The notes below the pieces were generated by a model that made no database searches, was not told the DNA's origin, and was given only the letters and a program-made list of their open reading frames with translations. This document shows positions 7,600 to 14,347 of a stretch of DNA of 64,000 bases, piece by piece. Numbering within the stretch: position 1 is the stretch's first letter; each line of letters opens with the position of its first letter. The stretch is from assembly GCF_011304195.1 (NCBI RefSeq), contig NZ_CP049887.1, positions 434,001-498,000 on the forward strand, in the 5' to 3' direction. The translations under genes were made by a program, and so were the position numbers. The stretch comes from Vagococcus hydrophili (lineage in GTDB: Bacteria; Bacillota; Bacilli; Lactobacillales; Vagococcaceae).

Positions 7600-8793
7600 C
7601 TATTTATTTCTTTTTTCGTCTAATATAACCACCATTTTTTGTTGAGGTTTTGGAAAGACAAAGCTATCAAAGTCTTCTACATGTACCCACTGCTCATTTT
7701 CTTTTAGTTTTAATTCTTTTTCCACTCGAGTAAATCCTTTGGCTAATAAGAGATGCCATTTTCTATGACTAAAGACGTGCTTCACTTCGCCTATTGGTTG
7801 CTTTTGCCAAATGACATCTGGTTGTTCCTCGTTCAATAAACCGATTAAACTATCATCTAATAAAGAAACATCTTCTTCTGCCACAAAATCAAAAAGATTC
7901 GGCTCCTTTGTATCTTGCTGATAATTTTGCCAGTCTTGAGCCATTTGTGTATAAACACTTTTACTAACTTCAACTAAAGGAAACGTCCACATATTCGCCA
8001 GTAAACCATCTTCTGGGCGCTTATTTAACAGGTATTCTTCCTTGTCATTTTGAACTGCTAGTGCCACATAAAACATAGGAACCGTCTTGATTTTTTTCTT
8101 TTTCACAGGAAAATCAGTGGTCTGATCACGAGACAAGGCACCACACATCTCTTTCAAAGGACAAATTTCACACTTAGGAGAAGTGGGTGTACAAACAGTC
8201 GCCCCTAGATCCATCAAAGCTTGATTAAAATCACCCGGACGCTCCTGACTCATCGTTTCCCGAACTTTTTCATCGAACACCTTTCGTGACTTTGCTTCAC
8301 CGATATCATCCCCTAAGCAAAAAAGACGACTATAAACGCGCATCACATTACCATCAATCGCAGGCTCAACAAGCTTATAAGCAATACTACCAATCGCACC
8401 ACCTGTATAAGGGCCGATTCCTTTTAAACTTAAAATATCCTCAATGTTACTAGGCATCTTCCCACCGAATCGCTCCATAATATCCTGAGCCGCACTTTGC
8501 ATGTTGCGAACGCGGGAATAATAACCAAGTCCCTCCCAGGCTTTTAGTAAGCGATCTTCCTCAGCTTCTGCTAAATCTTTAATGGTCGGAAACCAATCTA
8601 AAAAACGGTGAAAATAAGGAATAACCGTGACCACTTGAGTTTGTTGAAGCATAATCTCTGAGACCCACACACGGTAGGGGTCCGTATTTTCTCGCCAAGG
8701 AAGTAGCCTCATCTCCTGATCATACCAGTCTAAAAGTCGCGGACTCATGACTGCTTTTTCTTCATCACTCCATACAATTTGTGTCTTATTCAT
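7600..8793 (-). CDS. mutY: A/G-specific adenine glycosylase MutY
   Basis: A 397-residue DNA repair glycosylase removing adenine mispaired with 8-oxoguanine. The catalytic Glu lies in WVSEIMLQQTQV (about residue 46). The helix-hairpin-helix is at about 120-140 (LKGIGPYTGGAIGSIAY), followed by the conserved Asp in AIDGNVMRVYSR. The 4Fe-4S cluster ligands show the exact C-x6-C-x2-C-x5-C spacing in CTPTSPKCEICPLKEMC. A C-terminal NUDIX-like 8-oxoG recognition domain covers about 235-390. Its start overlaps the end of recX by 8 nt, so the two genes are probably co-transcribed and translationally coupled. Confidence 0.97.
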   Translation of the reverse strand: MNKTQIVWSDEEKAVMSPRLLDWYDQEMRLLPWRENTDPYRVWVSEIMLQQTQVVTVIPYFHRFLDWFPTIKDLAEAEEDRLLKAWEGLGYYSRVRNMQSAAQDIMERFGGKMPSNIEDILSLKGIGPYTGGAIGSIAYKLVEPAIDGNVMRVYSRLFCLGDDIGEAKSRKVFDEKVRETMSQERPGDFNQALMDLGATVCTPTSPKCEICPLKEMCGALSRDQTTDFPVKKKKIKTVPMFYVALAVQNDKEEYLLNKRPEDGLLANMWTFPLVEVSKSVYTQMAQDWQNYQQDTKEPNLFDFVAEEDVSLLDDSLIGLLNEEQPDVIWQKQPIGEVKHVFSHRKWHLLLAKGFTRVEKELKLKENEQWVHVEDFDSFVFPKPQQKMVVILDEKRNK

Positions 8794-9583
8794 CTTCTAG
8801 TTCTTTCTCCTCAATAAATCGATTAATCAAATCAAAATCATAGCCTTTTTGAAAAAGTGATTGGCGGATTTTTTGCTTTTTCTTTGAAGCGTCAAGTCGC
8901 TGATGTCTACGCCATAGTTTTTGACCTTCTACCATAATTCGGTCCCATTCATCGTCCTCATCTTTCTCGACTTCCAAGTTACTCATAACCAGCTCAATCA
9001 CGTCGCCACTATACCCTTTTGTAAATAAATGCTGACGAACTTTGTTAATTTTTTCTTTGTGACTTTTATTTTGATATTTTCTTAGCGCTTTTTCGGCAAG
9101 TCGCATGCCCATCTCTTCTTGCTCATCAAAGGTAAATAACTCAAGAGCTTTAGCAATATTGTCCTCAGAAATCCCCTTTTTAAATAGTTGTTGCTTCACC
9201 GTTTGCGGTCCCTTATCTTGAGTTTTCATTACCGTTCGAACATAACTTTCCGCAAAAACTAAATCATCCAATAAATTGATTTCATGTAGTTTATTCACTA
9301 CATAAATAATCCCCTCAGAAGAAACTTCCTTTTTCTTTAAATGATCTCTGATCTCTTTCTCAGACCTTAACTGATAGCTCAAATAAGACAAGGCAAATTG
9401 ATAACCAATGTCTAGCTCTGCTTCTTTTTCGATTTCAGTTAACGCGTCATCTTCAATTTCTTGACCTTTAAGTAATCTAAACCTTACCAAGGTATCCTCA
9501 GAGACTCTGATTTTGCGCCCTGATTTTGTTGTCACATTATAGTGATTGTTTTTTAATTTTCTAATTGATTGTATGATTTCCAT
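8786..9583 (-). CDS. recX: recombination regulator RecX
   Basis: A 265-residue RecX protein, built of repeated three-helix modules that bind the RecA filament and modulate its activity. The repeats are visible as related blocks, for example LSYQLRSEKEIRDHL, VKQQLFKKGISEDNI, VRQHLFTKGYSGDVI and IRQSLFQKGYDFDLI. The length fits Firmicute RecX. I chose ATG 9583 because AAGG lies 8 nt upstream; the longer frame starts with a GTG (9592) that overlaps that ribosome binding site. An extended -10 (TGCTATAGT) is visible about 25-35 nt upstream. It overlaps mutY by 8 nt. Confidence 0.95.
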   Translation of the reverse strand: MEIIQSIRKLKNNHYNVTTKSGRKIRVSEDTLVRFRLLKGQEIEDDALTEIEKEAELDIGYQFALSYLSYQLRSEKEIRDHLKKKEVSSEGIIYVVNKLHEINLLDDLVFAESYVRTVMKTQDKGPQTVKQQLFKKGISEDNIAKALELFTFDEQEEMGMRLAEKALRKYQNKSHKEKINKVRQHLFTKGYSGDVIELVMSNLEVEKDEDDEWDRIMVEGQKLWRRHQRLDASKKKQKIRQSLFQKGYDFDLINRFIEEKELEDE

Positions 9584-9638
9584 GTTTTTCACCTTCTAAT
9601 TTGCTAATACTAACTATAGCATAATCTGAAAAACTTCT

Positions 9639-10415
9639 CTAAAACACACTCTTATACATCAAAAAAAAATTAGCAATGACGATCATGTCCTCCGCACTTG
9701 GAAATAATTTTTTTGTCTGGTATTTTGTCACTAAACGTTGATAATTATTCCGAGAAGTTCTTTGAACGGCTTTTCCGGCTAACTCTTTTTTTATTCTGGG
9801 ATAGGCTCCTTCCCAATGTGTTACAAAGCTCAAACTTTCTTTGTCCACTTTGTAAGAGTCAGAAAAGTAAGTGATCACCGTGTAATATTCAAAGGCGCGA
9901 TCCAAATGTTTTTCAAGAGATTGGATTCTTTGAGGAATAATAATTTCCAGATGGTTATAAAAGGATAGGACGGATTCATGATTAGAAATAGCTCTCACAT
10001 CATTCAACATCGTAAAATTAATATAATTCACGTTTCCCTTGGATGGACCTTCTAAAGGAACGAATAAAAAATCTGGTTCGATCTCTGGAAACTTATAAAT
10101 ACTCTGCTCAAACACTTCTTCCATGACTTTTTTATGAATCAGATAATTGTAATTGTTTGCCTCTCGGTACTTTCCTATCAGTTCTCCTGTTCGAAGCTTC
10201 GTGACTACTGGCTCCATCTCACTACTTAAAATCAACGACTTGTACTTGTGCGCACTGGATTCAATATTAAATAAACCAATCGTCCGGTGATTAATTTTAA
10301 CTGAACCGTCATACAACCAGCAATCCTTAAAATTTTCGGAAATATCAGCCAAGGCTATTTCCTCACCGTGTAATAACTCAACATAGTGGTTCTTTTTTTG
10401 TTCTAGAAGTGACAT
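9639..10415 (-). CDS. ComK-like putative competence transcription factor
   Basis: A 258-residue protein starting at ATG 10415, with TTGGAG 9 nt upstream. Two stretches resemble the ComK family: INHRTIGLFNIES (about 46-58), in the place of the RSCxxFGSS region, and FLFVPLEGPSKG...YINFTMLND (about 122-145), in the place of the FLFPTxS...W.S region. An E/NPxRI-like segment, EIIIPQRIQSLEKHLDRA, follows. ComK binds DNA and switches on DNA-uptake genes. The protein is longer than Bacillus ComK, with an extra C-terminal part ending TKYQTKKLFPSAEDM. It is divergent from a sigma-factor gene, which supports a competence role. The assignment rests on motif alignment by eye; a different regulator family is possible. 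Confidence 0.5.
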   Translation of the reverse strand: MSLLEQKKNHYVELLHGEEIALADISENFKDCWLYDGSVKINHRTIGLFNIESSAHKYKSLILSSEMEPVVTKLRTGELIGKYREANNYNYLIHKKVMEEVFEQSIYKFPEIEPDFLFVPLEGPSKGNVNYINFTMLNDVRAISNHESVLSFYNHLEIIIPQRIQSLEKHLDRAFEYYTVITYFSDSYKVDKESLSFVTHWEGAYPRIKKELAGKAVQRTSRNNYQRLVTKYQTKKLFPSAEDMIVIANFFLMYKSVF

Positions 10416-10626
10416 CTGTATCATCTCCAATTGAATTAATTTTTAAAACCATGAAAACGCTTAACAACGAAATCACAGCACACATTTTTGTTATTTATCA
10501 ATAAATATTGAGGGATATTTGAACCTTTTAATCAAATCATCATGTTTTTTCATTATGACTTGTTTTTAAAAACTTTTATATACTCTTCTTGACTGGCCGG
10601 TCTAAAAATCATGAGGAGTGTTTACC

Positions 10627-11127
10627 GTGGAAAATGACTTAATTAAAGAGCATCATGTCCTAATACTAGGAGCACTAAAAAAATGCCATGTGACAACTTA
10701 TCACCCATTATTTGAAGACTACTTACAAATTGCCAGATGGACACTCATTGAAACACACCGACGCTTTATAGAAGAAGACACTGAGATGAGTACCTTTAAT
10801 CAATACGTTTATCAACGAATTTACTGGAAGATTACCGACGAAATTAGAAAAGAAAGGCTGAACACTGAACGCCAAGAAAACAGTTCAAGTGATGACACGC
10901 TTTTACAACTACCAGATAAAGAAGCTGATGACTTACTAGAAGTAAAAGAACTCTTAGAAAAAATCAGCCCTCTCTTAACTGATATAGAACGATGTTTCCT
11001 TGAAGATGCTTATATTCATGATTTATCTATTTTAGAGATTGCCAAAAAGAATAAAACCAGTCGGAACACTGTTTATAAATGTCGAAACCGTGTCGCACTG
11101 AAAGTGATAAAATTTTTAAATACTTAG
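10627..11127 (+). CDS. sigma-70 family factor, ComX/SigH-like
   Basis: A 166-residue small sigma factor. The region-2-like part spans about residues 1-75 (HPLFEDYLQIARWTLIE, then FNQYVYQRIYWKITDEIRKE). A region-4 helix-turn-helix lies at about 110-160 (LTDIERCFLEDAYI then SILEIAKKNKTSRNTVYKCRNR). This architecture is shared by SigH and the competence sigma ComX/SigX of Lactobacillales. GTG 10627 has GAGGAG 8 nt upstream and is preferred over the overlapping GTG at 10618. Position next to a ComK-like gene and upstream of the DUF1659/DUF2922/GH25 genes suggests a small competence-associated regulatory locus. The promoter specificity is not determinable here. Confidence 0.7.
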   Translation: MENDLIKEHHVLILGALKKCHVTTYHPLFEDYLQIARWTLIETHRRFIEEDTEMSTFNQYVYQRIYWKITDEIRKERLNTERQENSSSDDTLLQLPDKEADDLLEVKELLEKISPLLTDIERCFLEDAYIHDLSILEIAKKNKTSRNTVYKCRNRVALKVIKFLNT

Positions 11128-11207
11128 GGTGACATTTTCCCAACTCATTTCGTTATTAATAGTGTAGGGCGCGCAACTTACTAAAAAATTAAAAGGAAGT
11201 GGCTAAG

Positions 11208-11417
11208 ATGGAACCAATCTTTGAAGGAAAAAAATTAGAACTACATTACAACAACGTGGGTGAAGAAAGACCACGTCGCCAAACATTAAATAATATGAAA
11301 AAGGACGCAAAAAATGAAGAAATCGTCCAATTCGGTCAACTCATGGGGCAATTAGCACCACAAGAAGAAGCAATTAATTCAGTTATGGTGATTGAAAAAT
11401 CACGCTTTGACATCTAA
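11208..11417 (+). CDS. DUF1659 family small protein
   Basis: A 69-residue cytosolic-looking protein with the DUF1659-type layout: an N-terminal strand KKLELHYNN, a helical middle (QTLNNMKKDAKNEEIVQFGQLM) and the C-terminal EKSRFDI. Its function is unknown. In many Firmicutes such genes sit next to DUF2922 genes, exactly as here (25 nt to the next start). ATG 11208 has AAGGAA 9 nt upstream and is preferred over the in-frame GTG 11199. Confidence 0.7.
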   Translation: MEPIFEGKKLELHYNNVGEERPRRQTLNNMKKDAKNEEIVQFGQLMGQLAPQEEAINSVMVIEKSRFDI

Positions 11418-11441
11418 AAAAAATAAAAGGGAGCGATTATC

Positions 11442-11654
11442 ATGAAAAAATTATCAATGACTTTTTTAAACGAAACAGGAAAGAAAACTTACCTAAGACC
11501 AAAAGTAGCCAGCGAAACATTAGATGCTGGTACAGTGAAAACGGTCATGGACGATATCACAGGGCTTGATCTCTTCGAAAAAACTGGCGAAAAAATGTAC
11601 GCGGAAACTAAATCAGCTAAGTACACAGAAACGATTACAACTGAATTGTTTTAA
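11442..11654 (+). CDS. DUF2922 family small protein
   Basis: A 70-residue protein matching the DUF2922 pattern: KKLSMTFLNETGKKTYLRPK, then a helix with TVKTVMDDI and a second strand pair. Function unknown. It is co-directional with DUF1659, shares its operon and is followed by a strong terminator. GGGAGCG precedes the ATG. Confidence 0.75.
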   Translation: MKKLSMTFLNETGKKTYLRPKVASETLDAGTVKTVMDDITGLDLFEKTGEKMYAETKSAKYTETITTELF

Positions 11655-11670
11655 GAAATAAAAAACAAGA

Positions 11671-11708
11671 GACTATAACAAAACATTTTCGTTCTGTTAT
11701 AGTCTTTT
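11671..11708 (+). terminator. terminator after the DUF1659-DUF2922 pair
   Basis: A perfect 10-bp stem, GACTATAACA (11671-11680) with TGTTATAGTC (11695-11704), followed by TTTT. The GH25 gene starts only 23 nt downstream, so it needs read-through or its own promoter. Confidence 0.85.
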
Positions 11709-11726
11709 AATTAAAGGAGAATGTCT

Positions 11727-12518
11727 ATGTTAACTGTTATCGATATCTCAAACCACCAAAGAGGATTAGATTTAAACTCACTGAGTGCGGATGCGTTTAT
11801 CTTCAAACTCACGGAAGGGAATTACTTTAAGGATGATACCGCTGAAGAGTTTATCCAACAAGCACGCGCTTTAGGTAAACCTTTTGGCTTGTATCATTTC
11901 TTAGATCAATCTCCCGTGGAAGAACAAGCTAACTTCTTTCTGTCTTATGTCACTCCTTACCTTGGAGAATGTCTCCTGGTTCTCGACTATGAGGATTATG
12001 GTCGACAAGGTGCTGATCAAGCTAAGCTGTTTTTAGATATCATCTATCAAAAAACACAAGTCAAACCACTGATTTATATGAATGAAAGTGATGCTAACGC
12101 GGAGGATTGGTCACAAGTGATTGCTGGGGATTATGGTTTATGGATTGCTAAATACTCTAGTAACCTACCAGAACTCACCCAGTGGCTTGATTATGCTATG
12201 TGGCAGTATACAAGCTCACCCTATGACACGAGTTACTTTTACGGTGACTTACATGCCTTTAATAAATACGGACAAAAAGAAGCCAAAGACTGTCCCAACT
12301 ATCATGTAAGAGGCAAACGATTTAAAGCTCTCAAACCACTTATCATTAAGGCGGATGAGTTTTTTAAAAAAGATACCGGGATGTTGTTTTCCAAAAGCAC
12401 TGTATTTGATATTCAAGCCATTTGCCACACCGAAACAACAACGCATGCTCTTATATACTATAATCATCGTGAAGTCTTTGTTACACTTCGTAAGGATTAT
12501 GTTGAACTGGTAGAATAG
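11727..12518 (+). CDS. GH25 family muramidase-like protein without signal peptide
   Basis: A 263-residue protein with a glycoside hydrolase family 25 (Lyc25) domain at about residues 1-185. Typical strands are VIDISNHQRG, FIFKLTEGNYFKD, GLYHFLDQS, LLVLDYEDY (acidic catalytic pair region) and PLIYMNES. The C-terminal 70 residues look like a DUF5776/SH3-type cell-wall-binding module. GH25 enzymes cleave peptidoglycan between MurNAc and GlcNAc. No signal peptide or membrane anchor is visible, so export would need lysis, a holin or a non-classical route. ATG 11727 is preferred to ATG 11721 because AGGAG lies 7 nt before it. No phage structural genes are nearby. Its place after the sigma/ComK-like genes makes a competence-associated lysin (fratricin-like) conceivable, but that is inference. 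Confidence 0.85.
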   Translation: MLTVIDISNHQRGLDLNSLSADAFIFKLTEGNYFKDDTAEEFIQQARALGKPFGLYHFLDQSPVEEQANFFLSYVTPYLGECLLVLDYEDYGRQGADQAKLFLDIIYQKTQVKPLIYMNESDANAEDWSQVIAGDYGLWIAKYSSNLPELTQWLDYAMWQYTSSPYDTSYFYGDLHAFNKYGQKEAKDCPNYHVRGKRFKALKPLIIKADEFFKKDTGMLFSKSTVFDIQAICHTETTTHALIYYNHREVFVTLRKDYVELVE

Positions 12519-12520
12519 TC

Positions 12521-12563
12521 AAAAAGAGATTAACTCAGACATGTTGAGTTAATCTCTTTTTTT
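12521..12563 (+). terminator. strong terminator after the GH25 gene
   Basis: AGAGATTAACTCA (12525-12537) pairs perfectly with TGAGTTAATCTCT (12545-12557), followed by a T-run to 12563. Confidence 0.92.
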
Positions 12564-12564
12564 A

Positions 12565-12860
12565 ATTTCTCCGATTGCTTGGCGCTAATCACCTTTTTCA
12601 CTACATTTTTTTAGTTAGAGTTCAAAAGGCAACTCCCGCGACAATTTCACAACTAAAAATCAATCCGAAAGTCGTGGATTGGTTTTTAGTTCCTCCAATT
12701 GCTTGGAGCTAATCGCCTTTTTCACTACATTTTTTTAGTTAGAGTTCAAAAGGCAACTCCCGCGACAATTTCACAACTAAAAATCAATCCGAAAGTCGTG
12801 GATTGGTTTTTAGTTCCTCCAATTGCTTGGAGCTAATCGCCTTTTTCACTACATTTTTTT
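12565..12860 (-). repeat. 124-bp tandem structured repeat (two full units and one partial)
   Basis: Two nearly identical 124-bp units (12613-12736 and 12737-12860) plus a diverged partial unit (12565-12612). On the minus strand each unit holds AAAAGGC...GCCTTTT ends, a local CTCCAA/TTGGAG hairpin, a long hairpin AACTAAAAACCAATCC/GGATTGATTTTTAGTT, and the block GTCGCGGGAGTTGCC. Related copies with changed but still complementary stems occur at 59057-59168 and 62788-62911. The last unit supplies the final codons and the stop of the RelE-like gene at 12849. No ORF crosses it. It fills most of the 330 nt between the GH25 and RelE-like genes. Confidence 0.85.
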
Positions 12861-13256
12861 CCTTATACGTTTTGCTGCCTGTTTATATACTTCTAATTCT
12901 TTTCTCTGATCAATTGCGACCACACTAGCCATTAAATCTGCTTCATTTTTTTCTAAATCACTTCCTGTAATTGATACGACAGATACACCTAATCCATCAC
13001 TACTTATACTCAAAACCATTCGTACACCTAATTTAGGATTCTTTAGTTTATAGTAACCTTTTAAATTTATACCATTTTTATCTTCTAAAGGCTCAATTAC
13101 ACCACTGATTTTTAATTCGGCATAATTTTCTTCAACTCTTTTTATTACCGCAATCACCCACTTACGCCTAACACCATCTATTTTTTTGAAATCTTTTTTG
13201 GCATTATCAGTAAGTCCTACAAAAATCTTTGTTTTATCTTCCAAAGAGTTCCTCAT
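12849..13256 (-). CDS. RelE/ParE-like toxin (antitoxin partner truncated)
   Basis: A 135-residue protein with a RelE/ParE-like pattern: an N-terminal helix (LTDNAKKDFKKIDGVRRKW), a central GYYKLKNPKLGVRMVLSI strand region and VSVVSITGSDLE, then a helical tail. Such toxins usually cleave mRNA at the ribosome or poison gyrase. It starts at ATG 13256, overlapping the last codons of a truncated upstream frame that looks like its antitoxin. The last residues (KKM) and the stop come from the adjoining 124-bp repeat, so the original C-terminus may have been replaced. No functional antitoxin is visible, so the toxin is probably unexpressed or inactive, or is countered from elsewhere. Confidence 0.55.
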   Translation of the reverse strand: MRNSLEDKTKIFVGLTDNAKKDFKKIDGVRRKWVIAVIKRVEENYAELKISGVIEPLEDKNGINLKGYYKLKNPKLGVRMVLSISSDGLGVSVVSITGSDLEKNEADLMASVVAIDQRKELEVYKQAAKRIRKKM

Positions 13257-13332
13257 TACTTAGATCTAAAAATTCATTTTGCTCGTTAGAATCAATCAGT
13301 AAATCAATATCAGTATGAAGACGGCACTCATA
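13234..13332 (-). pseudogene. remnant of the antitoxin gene of the RelE-like toxin
   Basis: Minus-strand codons from 13332 down to TAA 13234 encode an acidic peptide, YECRLHTDIDLLID then SNEQNEFLDLSNEELFGR. It overlaps the toxin start by 23 nt, the usual antitoxin-toxin arrangement. The frame has no start codon: upstream it runs into TTGACCA-containing IS-like sequence and a stop. It is best read as the last 32 residues of an antitoxin whose 5' part was lost. Confidence 0.45.
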
Positions 13333-13412
13333 ATTGACCACCTCGGCGAACAAATGAGCCACTGAGTGCGAAAGTATTGACCAGTGATTGCATTAAAATT
13401 TACCACTTTTAC
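13333..13412. mobile_element. probable terminal remnant of an IS21-family element
   Basis: Three spaced copies of a TTGACCA/TTTACCA motif (about 13334, 13377 and 13399) and the segment ATTGACCAGTGATTGCATTA resemble the multiple terminal repeats of IS21-family elements. No istA or istB gene remains. The remnant abuts the truncated antitoxin on one side and ends shortly before the Fic stop codon on the other. Alternative: part of the antitoxin coding region itself. Confidence 0.35.
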
Positions 13413-13418
13413 CTGTTA

Positions 13419-14027
13419 CTAATAATTGTTAATTGAGTCTTTTACTATTTTTAGCAAATAATTTTTTTCTGGTTTTTCTGGAACATTGTATAGGACAAGT
13501 GAGTCTCTAACGTAGCTTGCATTATTTTTTAGTAACTTAGCATCTAGTGGAAATCCTTTTGATGCTGCAAATATACCTGCGAATCTCATTACTGTTCGTG
13601 TGTTACCTTCTCTAAAGGGATGAATAAGCCATAATTTCGCGATTAAATCGCCAAACTTAAAAGCGGTTTCATAAAGACTCAAAGAAGACCAATCAATTGA
13701 ATTCATATCACTGATTATTTCAGTCGCTTTTCTCTCAATTTCTACATGATCAGTATAAACTAACGAAGCGCCACCTAGTACTTTCTCTTCTTTTGAAATA
13801 TTTAACGTTCTAGTCTTACCCGCCCAGGAATAGATATCACCGAAAATATACTTATGCATTTCTAAAATGGCTAAATAATTTAATTCATCTTTTTCAAAAT
13901 AGGCATCACTATCAAGTAGCCTCATGTAAGTAATATCAGCTTCTGCTTGAGTTAAGACTTTTTCTGTGGTAATTCCTAGTAAATTTTTCAATATTTTTGT
14001 TTTTGGGTCTATATACGGATCAATCAC
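13419..14027 (-). CDS. Fic domain protein (probable AMPylating toxin)
   Basis: A 202-residue Fic/DOC family protein. The active-site motif HPFREGNTRTVMRF (residues 136-149) matches HPFx(D/E)GNxR, with Thr where the canonical motif has Gly; this variant occurs in other Fic proteins. The N-terminal helices include IFGDIYSWAGKTRT (61-74), typical of Fic proteins that AMPylate targets such as topoisomerases. It starts with GTG 14027 and overlaps the small upstream antitoxin gene by 8 nt, the class I Fic/VbhA arrangement in which a separate antitoxin supplies the inhibitory helix. The operon lies directly beside an IS66 insertion. Confidence 0.88.
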   Translation of the reverse strand: MIDPYIDPKTKILKNLLGITTEKVLTQAEADITYMRLLDSDAYFEKDELNYLAILEMHKYIFGDIYSWAGKTRTLNISKEEKVLGGASLVYTDHVEIERKATEIISDMNSIDWSSLSLYETAFKFGDLIAKLWLIHPFREGNTRTVMRFAGIFAASKGFPLDAKLLKNNASYVRDSLVLYNVPEKPEKNYLLKIVKDSINNY

Positions 14028-14235
14028 GTGACCTTCCTAATTTTCGGTATTTTTCAATAGTTAAAGCTAACGCTTCTGATATTTCAATATCACCATCAAC
14101 ATATCTATCAACTAAATCCCGTGTTCCTTGCGTAGGTTTTGGTGCATCTAAGATAGAATAGCTTAAAGCAGTTTTTTTCAATTTCTCACGCTGAATTTTA
14201 GTTGTATTTTCTACCGAATATTTGTAATTAGCCAT
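14020..14235 (-). CDS. VbhA-family antitoxin of the Fic protein
   Basis: A 71-residue protein upstream of and overlapping fic. The C-terminal part (LVDRYVDGDIEISEALALTI) matches the VbhA antitoxin domain. The inhibitory helix of this class normally carries (S/T)xxxE(G/N), whose Glu blocks the ATP gamma-phosphate site. Here the aligned segment at residues 25-34 is SYSILDAPKP, giving Asp in place of Glu and no Gly or Asn after it. The inhibition may therefore be altered or my alignment shifted. A GGAGGG ribosome binding site precedes the ATG. The promoter region is interrupted by the IS66 element 22 nt upstream. Confidence 0.75.
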   Translation of the reverse strand: MANYKYSVENTTKIQREKLKKTALSYSILDAPKPTQGTRDLVDRYVDGDIEISEALALTIEKYRKLGRSRD

Positions 14236-14257
14236 ATGATCCCTCCTAGATTACCTT

Positions 14258-14265
14258 ATTGTATC
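14258..14265. repeat. left 8-bp target duplication of the IS66 element
   Basis: ATTGTATC, identical to 16553-16560. In the reconstructed empty site it forms part of ATTGTATCACAAT, an imperfect palindrome overlapping a TGATACAAT extended -10 on the minus strand. Confidence 0.9.
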
Positions 14266-14300
14266 GTAAGCGGGAAGTAACCAAGTATATAGTCACATCT

Positions 14301-14342
14301 AACCTCCTCGGTTATTCTTAAGATACAAATAACGAGGAGGTT
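14301..14342 (+). promoter_or_regulatory. hairpin sequestering the tnpA ribosome binding site
   Basis: AACCTCCTCGGTTATT (14301-14316) is complementary to AATAACGAGGAGGTT (14328-14342) with one bulged base. The right arm contains AGGAGG of tnpA. A transcript entering from outside the IS would fold this stem and hide the Shine-Dalgarno, limiting transposase synthesis. Transcripts starting inside the stem would not. Confidence 0.7.
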
Positions 14343-14347
14343 TTTCA

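Noticed and set aside
10431-10626. ComK box (AAAA-N5-TTTT pairs) between the ComK-like and sigma genes
   Set aside because: Several A- and T-runs are present, but none has the correct spacing in a clear pair, so no operator is claimed.
11727-12518. Prophage endolysin as part of a phage remnant
   Set aside because: No portal, terminase, tail, integrase or adjacent holin gene is visible; the holin-like peptide at 5312 belongs to a separate type I toxin-antitoxin locus.
12565-12860. Possible CRISPR array
   Set aside because: The unit is 124 bp with near-identical full-length copies and no short repeat alternating with unique spacers; no cas genes are present.
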